DNA of 64,000 nucleotides from an uncultured Poribacteria bacterium. Lineage in GTDB: Bacteria; Poribacteria; WGA-4E; WGA-3G. Of the stretch, positions 26,730 to 37,687 are shown piece after piece; within the stretch, counting starts at the first letter, position 1, and each line of letters begins with the position of its first letter. The stretch is taken from the NCBI GenBank assembly GCA_951812525.1, contig OX638316.1:4706506-4770505 (forward strand), given 5' to 3'. The notes under the pieces were generated by a model that saw only the letters and a program-made list of their open reading frames with translations, was not told where the DNA came from and made no database searches. The position numbers and the translations under genes were made by a program.

Positions 26730-28100
26730 ATGTTAAATGTTGGGTCCGCCCCTACATCCACAGAAAGAATGCGTTTATATCAGAATTGGCTGTTCCTGCT
26801 AATGGCCATTTTCACGGTTGGGTTAGCACTCACTTATGTCGGTTGTGGTACCGATGAAGAAGACACCGAAGAAACCGAAGTAGCATTGGTCCTCGAAGAG
26901 ACTGTTATTGATGTTGATGGGCACCAAGTTGTCGTCCTTGAAGGCAGATTGAATGCCGATAAAACGCTCTCGGCGGCTTACGATTATCTCCTCCGGGGTG
27001 CAGTGTTTGTCGAAGGAGGCGCGACGTTGACCATTGAGCCTGGTGTTAAAATTTTCGGTGAGCAAGCAACCAATGGCACACTCGTTATTGCGCAAGGATC
27101 CAAAATTATGGCAAATGGCACAGCGTCTGCCCCTATCGTTATGTCCAGTGATGCCGCTATAGGGAGCCGCGCACGGGGACAGTGGGGTGGTTTGATTGTC
27201 AACGGTAGTGCCCCGACGAACCAAGGCATAACTTTCGGTGAAGGTGACACAGGTGCATTCGGTGGAAATAATCCTGCTGACAGTAGTGGTGTTCTCCGCT
27301 ACGTCCGTGTCGAGTACGCAGGCATCGAATTCAGTCCTGACAACGAGTTGAACGGCATCGCCTTCCAAGGTGTTGGATCCGGTACTGTCGTCGATCACGT
27401 CCAAGTGCACATGAACCAAGATGATGGCGTTGAGATGTTCGGTGGCACCGTCAACCTTAAATATGTCATGGTTACGGGTGCCCGCGATGATTCCTTTGAC
27501 TGGACAGATGGCTGGACAGGTAAGGGGCAATTCCTCGTCGTACAGCAGTATGGCGATGATGCAGACAACGGCTTTGAAGTTGATAACAGCAGTAAAGATA
27601 ACGAGGCAACACCACGTTCGGCTGCGACTATCTATAATGTGACGCTCGTTGGCGATCCATCCGGTCCAGAAAGCGACAACGGTATGCTGATTCGTGAAGG
27701 TGCCGCTGGTACATTCGCAAATTTCATCGTTACTGGATTTAATAAAGTCGGACTCGATATTAACAACGAAGCAACCCATGCCCAAGCAGATAGCGGTAAA
27801 CTGGTTGTAAAAAACAGTATTTTCTTTGAGAACAAAAATGGCAACTTCGGTGATGAGAAAGACGACGACGGTTTTGATGAAGCCGATTTTGCGGCTTCCA
27901 ATGGTAACAAAGAAACAGATCCAGGTTTGAAAGATCCGTTCAACAAGAGCGCACCCGATTTCACACCCGGTGCGGGCGCGGCGGCAGTGTCCCCTGCAGC
28001 TCCACCTGCCGACGGTTTCTTTGAAAACGTCAACTTCATCGGTGGTGTGAGTCCGTCGAACAACTGGACAACCGGATGGACGACGAGTGCTCAGAATTAA
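26730..28100 (+). CDS. Secreted beta-helix-type lipoprotein of a TonB-linked cluster
   Basis: The 456-aa product has a hydrophobic N-terminal segment ending in LTYVGCGTDEED, an imperfect lipobox with Cys at about residue 39. It is followed by an acidic linker and a long repetitive region with beta-helix character (GATLTIEPGVKIFG, GVLRYVRVEYAGIEF, NGIAFQGVGSGTVVDHVQVH, DGVEMFGGTVNLKYVMVTG). Proteins of this look are often encoded next to TonB receptors in marine Gram-negatives and are sometimes mislabelled as multidrug transporters. A surface or periplasmic ligand-binding partner of the upstream receptor is my inference. AAGGAGC lies before the ATG. It has its own promoter-like sequence. Confidence 0.75.
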   Translation: MLNVGSAPTSTERMRLYQNWLFLLMAIFTVGLALTYVGCGTDEEDTEETEVALVLEETVIDVDGHQVVVLEGRLNADKTLSAAYDYLLRGAVFVEGGATLTIEPGVKIFGEQATNGTLVIAQGSKIMANGTASAPIVMSSDAAIGSRARGQWGGLIVNGSAPTNQGITFGEGDTGAFGGNNPADSSGVLRYVRVEYAGIEFSPDNELNGIAFQGVGSGTVVDHVQVHMNQDDGVEMFGGTVNLKYVMVTGARDDSFDWTDGWTGKGQFLVVQQYGDDADNGFEVDNSSKDNEATPRSAATIYNVTLVGDPSGPESDNGMLIREGAAGTFANFIVTGFNKVGLDINNEATHAQADSGKLVVKNSIFFENKNGNFGDEKDDDGFDEADFAASNGNKETDPGLKDPFNKSAPDFTPGAGAAAVSPAAPPADGFFENVNFIGGVSPSNNWTTGWTTSAQN

Positions 28101-28605
28101 TGAACGTACGGTTTACATATCTCGTATACTCCTCATCGGGCTGCTGGTTTACAGCGGCTTGATGGGGTGTGAGAAACCGGTATGGAAAAATAGTCTCGAC
28201 TCGCCAGACCAACTCGGTCATGCAGTCGTTGACGCATTGAATGCGAAAGACATTGAGGCGTTAAATCGCTTACGTGTAGAACGCGCGGCGTATCTCGATT
28301 GGATTTGGCCGGCGTTCCCAGCGAGTCGCCCGCCTAATAATTTTCCAGGTGATTTTGCTTGGTCAAATTTGAATCGGAAATGTAATACGGGTATGAAGAA
28401 ATGGATCGCTCGTTATGGAGGGTATGACCTGAAGTTTGTGGGTATCCGGTTCGATCAACGGCGTGAGACTTATGACGGATTCCAACTTCTGCGTGGAACC
28501 GTTTTGACGTTACAGAACACCGCCGGGGAAAAACGTGAATTGGAAATACTCGGCTCGGTAGTTGTTAAGGACGAGAGGTATAAGCTGCTGAGTTACAAAG
28601 ATTGA
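28087..28605 (+). CDS. Small lipoprotein of unknown function
   Basis: The 172-aa product starts with a signal peptide ending in a good lipobox, SGLMGC (Cys at about residue 28), followed by a mature part with NTF2-like features (AVVDALNAKDIEALNRLRVER; a C-terminal beta-rich part ending VVVKDERYKLLSYKD). The start is GTG at 28087, overlapping the previous gene by 14 bp, since no in-frame ATG precedes the signal peptide. The overlap argues for co-translation with the beta-helix lipoprotein and a shared role in the TonB-linked cluster. I cannot name a function. Confidence 0.7.
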   Translation: MLRINERTVYISRILLIGLLVYSGLMGCEKPVWKNSLDSPDQLGHAVVDALNAKDIEALNRLRVERAAYLDWIWPAFPASRPPNNFPGDFAWSNLNRKCNTGMKKWIARYGGYDLKFVGIRFDQRRETYDGFQLLRGTVLTLQNTAGEKRELEILGSVVVKDERYKLLSYKD

Positions 28606-28722
28606 CGAAGATGTCGAAATCGCATATATTATGGCTTAGGTTTACCCGCGAAAGTATTTGTGATAGTAAGTACTTCATAAACATTCCGCTCATATAGGAG
28701 ATTGAGGAGGGTTAGATTTTTT

Positions 28723-29634
28723 ATGAGTAAGGCTTTTTCCAATAACAGTATAGGTAAAGAGAAAATAACCATGGCTGATCTCCAACGACAGAATCGAGAA
28801 GCTGCCCAAAGACGGAAAAAACTGGCGATGCGGATCGCCGGTGGCTTCGCAATCGGACTGCACGTTATCGGGATTATCTTCGGAGCTATCTACTTCATAC
28901 GAAGAACAGTGTTAGATCCGAACAAGGATAAAGTCGAGAGTGTTGTCCTGGAGGCGACGAAACCACAGCCGAAACGTCGCACACCGCCTCGTACAGCACG
29001 AAAGCCCTCAAAACCGAAGTTTTCCAAGGTCCGTGCCCCTCAGGGACAAGCCGTCACAACGAGTGCTAAAATCCCGGTAGGCAATGCACGTTTTACACTA
29101 CCAGCGAGCGACGTTCCTACACGTCCTGTGATGGCACCGAGTGCCACTGGGATTGGCAAAAATCTGTTTAGGGAATCCCAACAGGCGAACATTGTTACAA
29201 CGATGCCGAAGTTTGAAGTGCCGAAGTTTGAAAACACCAGCTTGGTTTCAAGACTGGATATGGGAACCAATCTTGCGCAAACTGAATTCAATGATACGGG
29301 AAATCTTGAACTCAATTCAGTCAACTTGGGAGATGCGACACAGTCGTTTAACGAGTATCTAAATGCGGTGCGGGATCGGATTAAACAGGTACAACGTTTC
29401 CCGCCGCGCGTCCGTAATTTGGAAGATGGGAGCATGGCAACTATTCGGTTCACACTCTTCAACGATGGATCCGTTCGGAATCCGGAAGTTTTTATTTCGT
29501 CCGGCTCAAAGGTATTGGACAATGCTGCACTCGCAGCGGTTCGTAACGCTGTACCTTATCCACCTTTCCCTGATGGACAAAAGAGTTTCAGTTTACGGCT
29601 TGAGATTCCGATCATTTTTCAACTGGCGAATTAA
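28723..29634 (+). CDS. TonB-family energy transducer
   Basis: The product (303 aa) has a cytoplasmic basic N-terminus (AAQRRKKLAMR), one membrane helix (IAGGFAIGLHVIGIIFGAIYF), a Pro/Lys-rich periplasmic spacer (KPQPKRRTPPRTARKPSKPK) and a C-terminal TonB domain (YLNAVRDRIKQVQRFPPR, IRFTLFNDGSVRNPEVFISS, VPYPPFPDG). It would couple the proton gradient to the outer-membrane receptor encoded 2.2 kb upstream. ExbB/ExbD are not in the window. GAGGAGG lies 12 bases before the ATG at 28723; an ATG at 28771 is an alternative start. Confidence 0.88.
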   Translation: MSKAFSNNSIGKEKITMADLQRQNREAAQRRKKLAMRIAGGFAIGLHVIGIIFGAIYFIRRTVLDPNKDKVESVVLEATKPQPKRRTPPRTARKPSKPKFSKVRAPQGQAVTTSAKIPVGNARFTLPASDVPTRPVMAPSATGIGKNLFRESQQANIVTTMPKFEVPKFENTSLVSRLDMGTNLAQTEFNDTGNLELNSVNLGDATQSFNEYLNAVRDRIKQVQRFPPRVRNLEDGSMATIRFTLFNDGSVRNPEVFISSGSKVLDNAALAAVRNAVPYPPFPDGQKSFSLRLEIPIIFQLAN

Positions 29635-29659
29635 GATTATTTATAGCACTTGATGCAAG

Positions 29660-29686
29660 GGGCGACCTAGGGGTCGCCCTTTTTTT
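29660..29686 (+). terminator. Intrinsic terminator after the TonB gene
   Basis: GGGCGACC-TAGG-GGTCGCCC forms a perfect 8-bp GC-rich stem and is followed by seven T residues. It ends the receptor-lipoprotein-TonB cluster 26 bp after the last stop codon. Confidence 0.92.
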
Positions 29687-29739
29687 ATTCTATAAACATG
29701 ACACCCTTACAGGGTTGAAGACGCAAAGGCAACGTTTTC

Positions 29740-31050
29740 TTAGAATGCAAGTTTGTCTGCTTTTGCTTGTTCGTCGTCTACGAATCCTAAGAGGATTAAT
29801 CCGGTGATGAAGAAAATCATGAGTGAAATAATTGCGAGACGGGCACTGCCGGTCATCTGTTTGATGAGGCCGAAAGTCACTGGACCCCAGATTGATGAGA
29901 ACTTACTAAAGACGGAATAGAACCCATAAAATTCTGCGCTTGCACTTTCCGGGATCATTGCGCCATACATGGAACGGCTCAGTGCCTGTGTCCCGCCGAG
30001 GACGATACCGACAATCATGCCTAAAACGAAGAACTCTGTTGCGGTATGGATGAAATAGCCGTAGGTGACGACGCCGCTCCATAGTACTAAAGCACACATC
30101 ACAGCGCGTTTTGCGCCTATACGGCTTGCCAATCGACTGAATATGAGAGCACCCCCTATTGCAACGACTTGTACGAGTAGGAGCGTCACCATGAGTGATG
30201 TGGTTGTCAGTTTTAATTCTTCTGTGCCGTAGATTGTTGCCATGCTGGTGACGGTGTGGATCCCGTCGTTGTAAATCATATAGGCGATGAGGAAGAGTGT
30301 GAGGTGTTTGAAGCGTCCGACTTTTTTCGCTGTTGAGATCGTGCGACTGATGCCAAGCGTAAGATACGCTATCGGTTTGGGTCGATTGTGGTAGGCTTCT
30401 GGGAGTTCGTAGTGCGTTTTTACCTCTTTTAGGTATTTCATGGTCAGTAGGGTCCAGCCTGCCCACCAAATCCCTGTCATTGCCATTCCGATGCGGGCTG
30501 CCATTGTTATGCTAATACCTACTGCTTCGTGCATGGCGACAAGCGTAAGAGCGATGGCAAATTGGAGTGAGCCGCCGACATATCCGAAAGCATAACCTCT
30601 GGCGGAGACAGAATCGAGCTTGTCTTCGGATGCGATCTGTGGTAAAAATGCGTCGTAAAAAACGTTTGCCCCAACGAAGCAGGCTTGGGAACCGATGAAC
30701 AGCGCGACTGTTAGCCATACATCACCGGATTTGGAAAAAAAGAGCATCATTGCGAAGACACTTCCGGTGTATGCGAAGCCTGTGAGGAATCTCTTTTTGG
30801 CTGAGGAAAAATCGGCGATGGCACCGAGCACTGGAGCGAAAATAAATACGAGGAATGCGGCTGTTCCCAACATATAACCCCATAAGGTAGTAGCACTCAG
30901 GTTCATTCCGAAGAGGTTAATACCGGCTTCACCGACAACGGCTCTAGCGAAATAATCCGGTAATAAGGCAACAGCGGCAGTTGTGATATAAGCAGAATTC
31001 GCCCAGTCGTACATGCACCAACCGAAGATTGTTCTCTTATCGTTTTTCAT
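29740..31050 (-). CDS. MFS transporter, UMF1/Atg22-like
   Basis: The 436-aa product has about twelve membrane helices and the UMF1-type opening IFGWCMYDWANSAYITTAA, the loop FAPVLGAIADFSSAKKRFL between helices 2 and 3, and YDAFLPQIA in the first half. The family is related to yeast Atg22 vacuolar amino-acid effluxers; bacterial substrates are unknown. It stands alone, convergent with the TonB gene. TAAGGAG-type sequence lies upstream of the ATG. Confidence 0.85.
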   Translation of the reverse strand: MKNDKRTIFGWCMYDWANSAYITTAAVALLPDYFARAVVGEAGINLFGMNLSATTLWGYMLGTAAFLVFIFAPVLGAIADFSSAKKRFLTGFAYTGSVFAMMLFFSKSGDVWLTVALFIGSQACFVGANVFYDAFLPQIASEDKLDSVSARGYAFGYVGGSLQFAIALTLVAMHEAVGISITMAARIGMAMTGIWWAGWTLLTMKYLKEVKTHYELPEAYHNRPKPIAYLTLGISRTISTAKKVGRFKHLTLFLIAYMIYNDGIHTVTSMATIYGTEELKLTTTSLMVTLLLVQVVAIGGALIFSRLASRIGAKRAVMCALVLWSGVVTYGYFIHTATEFFVLGMIVGIVLGGTQALSRSMYGAMIPESASAEFYGFYSVFSKFSSIWGPVTFGLIKQMTGSARLAIISLMIFFITGLILLGFVDDEQAKADKLAF

Positions 31051-31101
31051 AAGGAGATAATAACAGATACGTGGGAAAAGTCAATAGATAGTTGTGAGAG
31101 G

Positions 31102-31180
31102 GTTGGCAGTCAGCTATCAGCTGCCAGTTGTCAGGATTTTCAGGATATTGGTGATTGGCGATTGGCAATTAGCAATTGGT
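31102..31180. repeat. Two adjacent heptamer arrays
   Basis: 31113-31133 reads GCTATCA, GCTGCCA, GTTGTCA, and 31153-31180 reads GATTGGC, GATTGGC, AATTAGC, AATTGGT. Different unit sequences with the same 7-base period lie side by side. Confidence 0.75.
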
Positions 31181-31208
31181 GGATGGTGGTTGATGATTGG
31201 AGAGGGGT

Positions 31209-31232
31209 GGGAGCGTGGGGTGCCACGCTCCC
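31209..31232. repeat. Strong hairpin GGGAGCGTGG-GGTG-CCACGCTCCC
   Basis: A perfect 10-bp stem with a 4-base loop lies 20 bp 3' of the katG stop. No T-run follows on the katG strand, so it is either a Rho-type 3' protector or another hairpin repeat rather than a standard terminator. Confidence 0.65.
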
Positions 31233-31251
31233 GCTTTCTACTTTGCGGAGA

Positions 31252-33895
<2,644 letters not shown>

Positions 33896-36127
33896 ATGGA
33901 TTATCTATGTAGATGGCTATCAATTTTACTCCTCCTTTGCATCAGTGCTGGCGCGTATGCCGAAACGGCGGTTTTTCAGGCAGAGGCGTATCGCACATAC
34001 GAGAGCGTCGAGGTCGATGGTGAACTCTCAGAGGCTGATTGGGAGAAAGCAATACCCATCCGTCAATTTACGCAATATGAACCCAATGAAGGTGCGCCGA
34101 TGACGGAGCCAACAGAGGTTAGAATTCTTTATGACGACAGACACATCTATTTCGGTTTTGTCTGCAGTGAATCGGAGCGTGCGAAAATTGTTGCTAATAA
34201 GATGCGGCGCGATACGATGCTATATGATAACGACAACGTTTTTGTTCTGCTGGATACTTACAACGACCAACGGAGTGGTTTCTTTTTCCGGGTTAATCCG
34301 TTGGGTGCGAAGGAAGATGTTGCGATAATGGATAGTGGAGACAGCCGCAACGAGAACTGGAATGCGGTCTGGGACAGTCGAGCAAAAATTAATGGCGATA
34401 ATTGGACAACAGAGATTGCGATTCCGTTTAGTCAGCTTAGGTTTAAAGACGAAGAAGCGTTAACATGGGGTTTGAACCTCGGGCGGACAATCCAGAAGAA
34501 TCAGGAAGAGGGTACATGGGCACCGGTGCCAGCGGCGTATACGTATCTGGCGCGTTATCGGACAACGCAGCTTGGATCACTAAAGGGTTTATCGGGTATT
34601 TCACAACGACGGAATATTGAGTTCCTACCGTATTTTCTCCCCGGCGTCGCTCGAACAGAGGGAGAAGGCACAGCGGGTGTGTTTGACTTGGGTGGAGATG
34701 TAAAGGTGAGTCTCACCTCGAATCTGACAGCCGATCTCACTGTTAACACAGACTTCGCACAGGTCGAAGCGGACCAAGAGCAAGCGAATTTAACACGGTT
34801 TAGTCTCTTCTTTCCCGAAAAGCGTCAATTCTTTTTGGAGGGTGCGGGTTTATTCGATTTTGGTATTCCACGTACGAGTTTCAATGCACCACCGCCGCTC
34901 CTACTTTTCTATAGTCGTCGGATTGGCATTGAAGAAGGACACGCAATCCCGATTATGGCAGGCGGAAAAGTGACGGGTAAAGTGGGAGGCTTCGGCGTAG
35001 GGCTGTTAAACGTTCTGACCGATAAGTATGGGGCTGATGCGACGGAGGATACGGATGCTGTTGATGTCGATAGGAGAAACTATTCGGTATTGCGTATCAA
35101 GCGAGATCTTTTCACCGGGTCGAGCGTTGGTGTGATTGCGATCAATAAGCAAGGTCTTGACACGTATAATCGTGCTACTGGCGTTGATTTTATCTATCGT
35201 CCGACTGGCGAGATGAATTTTCGCGGACTCTGGGCACGCACCTTCGAATCGAGCGGAATCAGTGGTCAAGCCTCTCCAGGAAATAGCATTTTGTCTGATG
35301 AATCTCCTGCGGCAAACCCGAATGCGCTGTACTTCGGTGGCAATTGGCAGAGTTCACTTGCACGCGTGAATGCCTCTTACACGGACATCGGTGAGGATTT
35401 CAACCCTGAAATCGGTTATGTCTATCGTACAGGTTCACGTTGGATCCGCGGAGAAGCCCGCGCCACGCCCTACCTTAATTGGAACGGATTTCGTCGATTG
35501 TGGACTGGACCGGAGATCGATATTATTCTCGATTCAGACAATGAATTAGAGACACGAACTTTTATCTGGAGTACGTGGCTTGAATTGGATACGAGCGGTT
35601 GGGGTGGTCTCCGAGTCTCCCGGAATTTTGAGAATCTCACTGATGACTTTGAAATCCGAGAAGGGATTATCATTCCGCGTGGCCGGTACAGTTACAATAA
35701 CTATAATCTCATGCTCAATGCTCAAGGTCAGGTCTTCAACGGACGTTTTGGATTCAATGTTGGGGACTTCTACAACGGCACCCGACGTGGGTTTGACCTT
35801 CGTTTCGATATTCGGTTCTCGGGACGGCTGAGTTTGGAGCCGCGATATGAGTTTAATCGCGTCACACTGCCTGAGGGTTCGTTTGACACCAATATCTTCG
35901 GTGGACGCGCTATTTATTCCTTCTCCACGGACCTCTTTACTAAACTGTATGTACAATGGAACAGTGATCGGAATTTGGTTACTACGAATTTTTTAGTTAA
36001 CTATATCTACCGACCGGGTAGTGATTTCTATTTCGTTTTCAATCAGACTTATGGGACAGACAGTGTATCAACAGGGTTGCTGGACACGACCTTGGTTGGT
36101 AAAGTAACGTATTGGTGGAATCCGTGA
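33896..36127 (+). CDS. DUF5916 protein: CBM9-like domain plus outer-membrane-type beta-barrel
   Basis: The 743-aa product has a signal peptide cleaved near AYAETAV. An N-terminal CBM9-like beta-sandwich follows (VDGELSEADWEKAIPIRQF, YDDRHIYFGFVC, about residues 38-230). The large C-terminal DUF5916 region carries the hallmark FFPEKRQFFLEGAGLFDFG and alternating aromatic strands ending TYWWNP. Such proteins are thought to sit in the outer membrane; their function is unknown, possibly binding of glycans. The likely ribosome-binding site is GCGGAGGTAGAGG upstream. The following enolase-superfamily gene could share its transcript. Confidence 0.85.
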   Translation: MDYLCRWLSILLLLCISAGAYAETAVFQAEAYRTYESVEVDGELSEADWEKAIPIRQFTQYEPNEGAPMTEPTEVRILYDDRHIYFGFVCSESERAKIVANKMRRDTMLYDNDNVFVLLDTYNDQRSGFFFRVNPLGAKEDVAIMDSGDSRNENWNAVWDSRAKINGDNWTTEIAIPFSQLRFKDEEALTWGLNLGRTIQKNQEEGTWAPVPAAYTYLARYRTTQLGSLKGLSGISQRRNIEFLPYFLPGVARTEGEGTAGVFDLGGDVKVSLTSNLTADLTVNTDFAQVEADQEQANLTRFSLFFPEKRQFFLEGAGLFDFGIPRTSFNAPPPLLLFYSRRIGIEEGHAIPIMAGGKVTGKVGGFGVGLLNVLTDKYGADATEDTDAVDVDRRNYSVLRIKRDLFTGSSVGVIAINKQGLDTYNRATGVDFIYRPTGEMNFRGLWARTFESSGISGQASPGNSILSDESPAANPNALYFGGNWQSSLARVNASYTDIGEDFNPEIGYVYRTGSRWIRGEARATPYLNWNGFRRLWTGPEIDIILDSDNELETRTFIWSTWLELDTSGWGGLRVSRNFENLTDDFEIREGIIIPRGRYSYNNYNLMLNAQGQVFNGRFGFNVGDFYNGTRRGFDLRFDIRFSGRLSLEPRYEFNRVTLPEGSFDTNIFGGRAIYSFSTDLFTKLYVQWNSDRNLVTTNFLVNYIYRPGSDFYFVFNQTYGTDSVSTGLLDTTLVGKVTYWWNP

Positions 36128-36160
36128 TTTTGTGGCTGTTAATTGTCTGACTGAAGTGTC

Positions 36161-36182
36161 GCGATCAGGAGATCGCTCCTAC
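36161..36182 (+). repeat. GATC-stem hairpin followed by TCCTAC
   Basis: GCGATC-AGGA-GATCGC then TCCTAC. Compared with GGGATC...GATCCC at 21163, the second base pair is exchanged on both strands. The repeat ends just before the ribosome-binding site of the next gene. Confidence 0.75.
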
Positions 36183-36200
36183 CAGAGAAGGAGAGGCGTA

Positions 36201-37319
36201 ATGAAAATTGTTGATGTGAAAACTTATCTTGTTGATGTACCGCCACCGCATTGGGGTGGAAGGCGTTGGATTTTCGTCAAACTGGTAACCGATGAGGGTA
36301 TTGAGGGTGTAGGCGAATGTACGTATCATACACAATTGAACCACGTCGTGATTGAGCTGATTAAGGATTGGGGCGAACGCTACCTGATTGGTGTGGATCC
36401 ATTTCGGATTGAGCGGATTTGGTCTACGCTTTATGAGGGACCGTGTGTGCGGCATTCGGGTCCGCTGACGAGTCCGGCGATGAGTGCGATTGAGATGGCG
36501 TGCTGGGACATTGTTGGAAAAGCGTTAAACCAGCCGATTTATAATCTGTTGGGTGGTATGTTCCACGAGAAGCTACGCGCCTATTCCTATCTGTTGCCAT
36601 GGCGACGCGGCGACTCTCCTGAAAAAACGGGAGAACTGGCACTCTCTTACGTCGAAAAAGGCTTTACGGCTGTTAAGTTTGACCCCGTTGATCCGAGCAC
36701 CGCAGATAGATTGGAAACACTCGATTATGCCGAGAGTGTCATCCGAGGGATTCGCGATGCTGTTGGCGATAGGTGTGATATTCTGATCGGCACGCACGGA
36801 CAGTTCAATACAAACAGTGCGATCCGTTTTGCGAAACGCGTCGAGCCGTACGATCCGCTCTGGTTTGAGGAGCCGCTACCACCAGAGAATGTCAAGGAGA
36901 TGGCACGCGTCGCACAGTCCACGAGTATCCCGATTGCTACTGGAGAACGGTTATTGACGAAATATGAGTTCGTGGATCTGCTGGAACAACAAGCAGCGTC
37001 TATTTTGCAGATGGATTTGACAATCACAGGCGGTATCCTTGAAGCGAAGAAGATTGCATCGATGGGCGAGGCACATTATGCCCAGATCGCACCACACCTG
37101 TACGGTGGTCCGATTGGCGGTGCAGCGAATATCCAGTTGGATGTCTGTAGTCCGAATTTCTTGATTCAGGAAGGTATTCATACATGGGACGGCTTTCACA
37201 CTGATATTCTTAAGGAGCCGATACAGTGGGAAGATGGATACGTCATTCCATCAACGAAACCGGGACTTGGTGTTGAATTGAACGATGAAGTTTTGGAGAA
37301 GCATTCCGTTGAGGTTTAA
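36201..37319 (+). CDS. Enolase-superfamily dehydratase (mandelate racemase/galactonate dehydratase-like)
   Basis: The 372-aa product has the capping N-domain (MKIVDVKTYLVDV) and the barrel. The Lys motif appears as AVKFDP (K159). Metal-ligand Glu residues are in WFEEPLPPEN (E223/224) and ATGERLLTKYEF (E249), and a later His in QIAPHLYGG could belong to the His-Asp dyad. Where DgoD-type enzymes have LDFHGR with the first metal Asp, this protein reads IGTHGQ, so the Asp is replaced by Gly (about 197) while the His is kept. It probably dehydrates an acid sugar; the substrate is unknown. The start at 36201 is set by AAGGAGAGG 6 bases before the ATG. Confidence 0.85.
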   Translation: MKIVDVKTYLVDVPPPHWGGRRWIFVKLVTDEGIEGVGECTYHTQLNHVVIELIKDWGERYLIGVDPFRIERIWSTLYEGPCVRHSGPLTSPAMSAIEMACWDIVGKALNQPIYNLLGGMFHEKLRAYSYLLPWRRGDSPEKTGELALSYVEKGFTAVKFDPVDPSTADRLETLDYAESVIRGIRDAVGDRCDILIGTHGQFNTNSAIRFAKRVEPYDPLWFEEPLPPENVKEMARVAQSTSIPIATGERLLTKYEFVDLLEQQAASILQMDLTITGGILEAKKIASMGEAHYAQIAPHLYGGPIGGAANIQLDVCSPNFLIQEGIHTWDGFHTDILKEPIQWEDGYVIPSTKPGLGVELNDEVLEKHSVEV

Positions 37320-37444
37320 AGCGGTTGTTAATTGTCTGAATAGAATTGCGATTCAGATGTTGATTTTTTGAATTAAATTGGGAGATAGGGATTTTAAAGG
37401 TTATTATCCAAGATTTGGAGACACAGCAAACAGGAATATTTGTT

Positions 37445-37666
37445 ATGTACTTGGTTTGTTATTCGTGCAGGCGAGGTTATCGCGTGCATCAAGATAGTAT
37501 TGACTTTGTTGAGAAAAAGACCTGCTCAAGTGGACATGTTCACGATCTGCAGTGCAGGTGTGGTCGGAAGATATATGTTGTTCAACGCGTTGATTCAACG
37601 CGTTGGAAGTCGATCGATCGCAAAGTCCCTTGGAAGCATCCAGACGAACGCACGCTTGGAAGGTAA
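37445..37666 (+). CDS. Small zinc-ribbon-like protein
   Basis: The 73-aa product contains CYSCRRGYRVH near its start and CSSGH followed by LQCRCGRKIYVVQR, giving Cys pairs spaced as in a small zinc ribbon. The stop lies 21 bp before the start of the ABC exporter, which itself carries a Cys4 ribbon (CQSCGLPLP...CPACTKK), so a common role is possible. An AGGAAT sequence lies 9 bases before the ATG. A TTG 30 bases upstream is an alternative start. I do not recognise the family. Confidence 0.55.
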   Translation: MYLVCYSCRRGYRVHQDSIDFVEKKTCSSGHVHDLQCRCGRKIYVVQRVDSTRWKSIDRKVPWKHPDERTLGR

Positions 37667-37687
37667 TCAAGGAGGTATAAGGAAGGA

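Noticed and set aside
26823-27785. 320-codon open frame on the minus strand
   Set aside because: It lies opposite the beta-helix lipoprotein gene, whose composition and signal peptide are convincing. The antisense product has no recognisable domain.
31209-31232. Intrinsic terminator of katG
   Set aside because: The stem is strong, but no T-run follows on the katG strand, so I list it as a hairpin only.
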